A model generated the notes under the pieces. It was given only the letters and a program-made list of their open reading frames with translations. It made no database searches and was not told the origin of the DNA. A stretch of 15,123 nucleotides of DNA. Origin: Nitrospira lenta (lineage in GTDB: Bacteria; Nitrospirota; Nitrospiria; Nitrospirales; Nitrospiraceae). Shown piece after piece: positions 13,631 to 15,123 of this stretch. The stretch lies in contig CAMDRK010000025.1 of assembly GCA_945906715.1 (NCBI GenBank), forward strand, positions 1-15,123, written 5' to 3'. The stretch's first letter is position 1. The number at the start of each line of letters is the position of its first letter. Both the position numbers and the translations under genes were made by a program.

Positions 13631-15123
13631 TTACTTCTGATGGGCCTTCTGGTGGTCGGACATCACCCTCTCGTGATGAGGCCGATCGTTGATCGCCATG
13701 GTCAGAAAGTTGAACGCCAGAGACTGGGCTCCCACCACATAGGGACGCATCATTTCGTTGTCCTCATGTTCGAGGATATGGCAGTGCCACATATAGAGCC
13801 CATCGATGTCGAACTTGGCTCTCACCGTCGTGATCTCGCCTGGGTAGGCAATCACCACGTCTTTGCGGCCTTGTTCCCATGGATGCCGGCTGCCGTTCGG
13901 GCTCGGGCTTCCATCCACGAGCGTTCGGCTCATCACCTCAAACCGCACCAGATGCAGGTGGACCGGGTGCGCATCTTCCGTAAAGTTATAGATCTGCCAT
14001 TCCTCCACCTCGCCGAGCTTTGGGCTCTCGCTCACGTTCACCGCGACCGTCATCCCGTTCATCAACTTGATATTTTTGGCTTGGCTAGTCCCCGTGGTAT
14101 CTGTCCAGCGCAACGGGTTGCCTACGCCATCCACAACGGTACCGCCCAGGGCCGCAGTCGGCCCAAAGGGTCCAGCGTTGGAACGACCGCAGTCGATCTG
14201 CAGGAGATTGCCGTCCGCATCCAGCACAAACCCTCCGTCCTGATCGACCGTTACACAGACCTTCATGCCGCCGTCCTCATTCAGCGACACCACCCGCGTC
14301 GCGGTCGGTATTGCAAGCGGATGCTCCGCATGCAGTTTGAGATTGGCGGGCGCCGTCGTCTTGGCGTCCGTCGATCCTTTCGCGCCAGTCAAGGCTGCTT
14401 TCACTATGAACTGCATGACCTGTCCCGTCGTCGCCGGATCGGACGGATCGGCCGGGAAACCGCCGAAGGGAGAATCAGGCGCCGTATTGATCATCCGCAC
14501 TATGGTCCCATCCGGCAGGCCGCTGAAATCTACGATGACGTCGGCCCGCTCTGCCAGGCCCATTAAGAGGGCCGTCGGATCATTCGGATTGGGATTCGGA
14601 ACCGGCTCATGGGTGCCAGGAGTCAAAGCGATCTGTTCTCCAGTCCTGATTCTAACGACCCGCGGCAAGAACCCCTGATCCGAGCCGATCTGATAGAAGG
14701 GGATCTCCCGATTGCGCTTGATCTCGTTTGTGTTCGGATTCACTACGAACAGCGCGAGATTGATCATCCGGGCATTGCTCCCGTTCAGCAACCGGAAGCG
14801 ATAACGGGCCTGTGCCACATTCATCTTCGGCCAAGTCGTCCCATTGACCACCATCGTGTTGAAAAAGGTCTCGGGGTTCCAAATGGGCGGCACATCGGAT
14901 GAAGGGTCAGGGAGGAACTTGATCTGGAGTTGACTCTTCTGAAGCCCTTCGAAAAAGGCGCGATCGCCAGGGTAAAAGAGCGATCCGTCGGTATTGAACG
15001 AGCGATCCTGAATAACGAGGGGTATTTCACGGATAGCTTTACGCGTTGCATTTGCCGGTGTGTTGAGTTCCAGCAACCCCTGCCCTGCAACCGGCGCCGG
15101 TCCTGGCAATACCGCCGGCTGCC
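13631..15123 (-). CDS. CotA/bilirubin-oxidase-type multicopper oxidase (partial, N-terminus off the right edge)
   Basis: Laccase-like oxidase; 496 C-terminal residues are in the window and the frame is still open at the edge. The segment IREIPLVIQDRSFNTDGSLF and the later RYRFRLLNGSNARMINL match the CotA family domain-2 pattern. The final cupredoxin domain has the copper motifs HPVHLHLVRFEV (13952-13969) and MWHCHILEHEDNEMM (HCH at 13778-13786), with the axial Met 10 residues after the Cys. The trinuclear and type 1 sites of this half are therefore complete. The first domain, with the other two His pairs, lies outside. An extra segment between domains contains two cysteines and a DADGN loop, making the protein longer than CotA (513 residues). 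CotA-type enzymes oxidise phenolics, bilirubin, Cu(I) or Mn(II); the substrate here is unknown. It converges with the cytochrome genes, so it is not in their operon. Confidence 0.93.
   Translation of the reverse strand, partial: QPAVLPGPAPVAGQGLLELNTPANATRKAIREIPLVIQDRSFNTDGSLFYPGDRAFFEGLQKSQLQIKFLPDPSSDVPPIWNPETFFNTMVVNGTTWPKMNVAQARYRFRLLNGSNARMINLALFVVNPNTNEIKRNREIPFYQIGSDQGFLPRVVRIRTGEQIALTPGTHEPVPNPNPNDPTALLMGLAERADVIVDFSGLPDGTIVRMINTAPDSPFGGFPADPSDPATTGQVMQFIVKAALTGAKGSTDAKTTAPANLKLHAEHPLAIPTATRVVSLNEDGGMKVCVTVDQDGGFVLDADGNLLQIDCGRSNAGPFGPTAALGGTVVDGVGNPLRWTDTTGTSQAKNIKLMNGMTVAVNVSESPKLGEVEEWQIYNFTEDAHPVHLHLVRFEVMSRTLVDGSPSPNGSRHPWEQGRKDVVIAYPGEITTVRAKFDIDGLYMWHCHILEHEDNEMMRPYVVGAQSLAFNFLTMAINDRPHHERVMSDHQKAHQK

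Noticed and set aside
13640..14566. Plus-strand 308-residue ORF
   Set aside because: Antisense shadow of the multicopper oxidase; His/Arg-rich without a domain.
1..15123. Mobile elements, CRISPR, tRNA or rRNA
   Set aside because: No transposase or integrase frame, no regularly spaced repeats, and no RNA gene signature was found when reading the window.

Overview
The window looks like chromosomal DNA of a Nitrospira-type bacterium (phylum Nitrospirota). This is inferred from moderately GC-rich coding sequence, the style of the histidine kinase and response regulator, and the mix of heavy-metal efflux, c-type cytochrome, cupredoxin and multicopper oxidase genes. No rRNA, tRNA, CRISPR array, transposase or integrase was seen. 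The genus is an inference.

Left part (1-5590, minus strand): a heavy-metal efflux operon of czcCBA/cusCBA type. In transcription order it has a small secreted hypothetical protein (5590-5261), a CzcC/TolC-like outer-membrane factor (5187-3919), a lipoprotein HlyD/CzcB-like adaptor (3903-2650) and an RND pump (2647 to beyond the left edge). The last three genes are separated by 15 and 2 bp. The intergenic region 5591-5883 carries divergent promoter-like sequences and small repeats.

Middle (5884-7143, plus strand): a putative lipoprotein with a C-terminal coiled coil, then a secreted ComEA-like helix-hairpin-helix protein.

Right part (7423-13470, plus strand): a tightly packed run of a NarL/FixJ response regulator, a secreted cupredoxin-like protein and a membrane PAS histidine kinase. 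It continues into a Cyc2-like outer-membrane cytochrome-porin, which a 5-bp tandem duplication throws out of frame, and a periplasmic diheme cytochrome c. A headless remnant of a second cupredoxin-type gene follows. Converging from the right edge on the minus strand is a large CotA/laccase-type multicopper oxidase (13631 to beyond the right edge), with a long hairpin between the convergent ends.

Taken together, the right half reads as a signal-controlled redox module: an outer-membrane monoheme porin, a periplasmic diheme carrier, a copper protein and a copper oxidase, with a two-component system whose two genes flank the cupredoxin. It may move electrons from an extracellular or periplasmic donor, possibly a metal, but the substrate cannot be read from sequence. 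The broken porin frame and the remnant gene suggest the module is decaying or switchable in this strain, unless the frameshift is a sequencing error.
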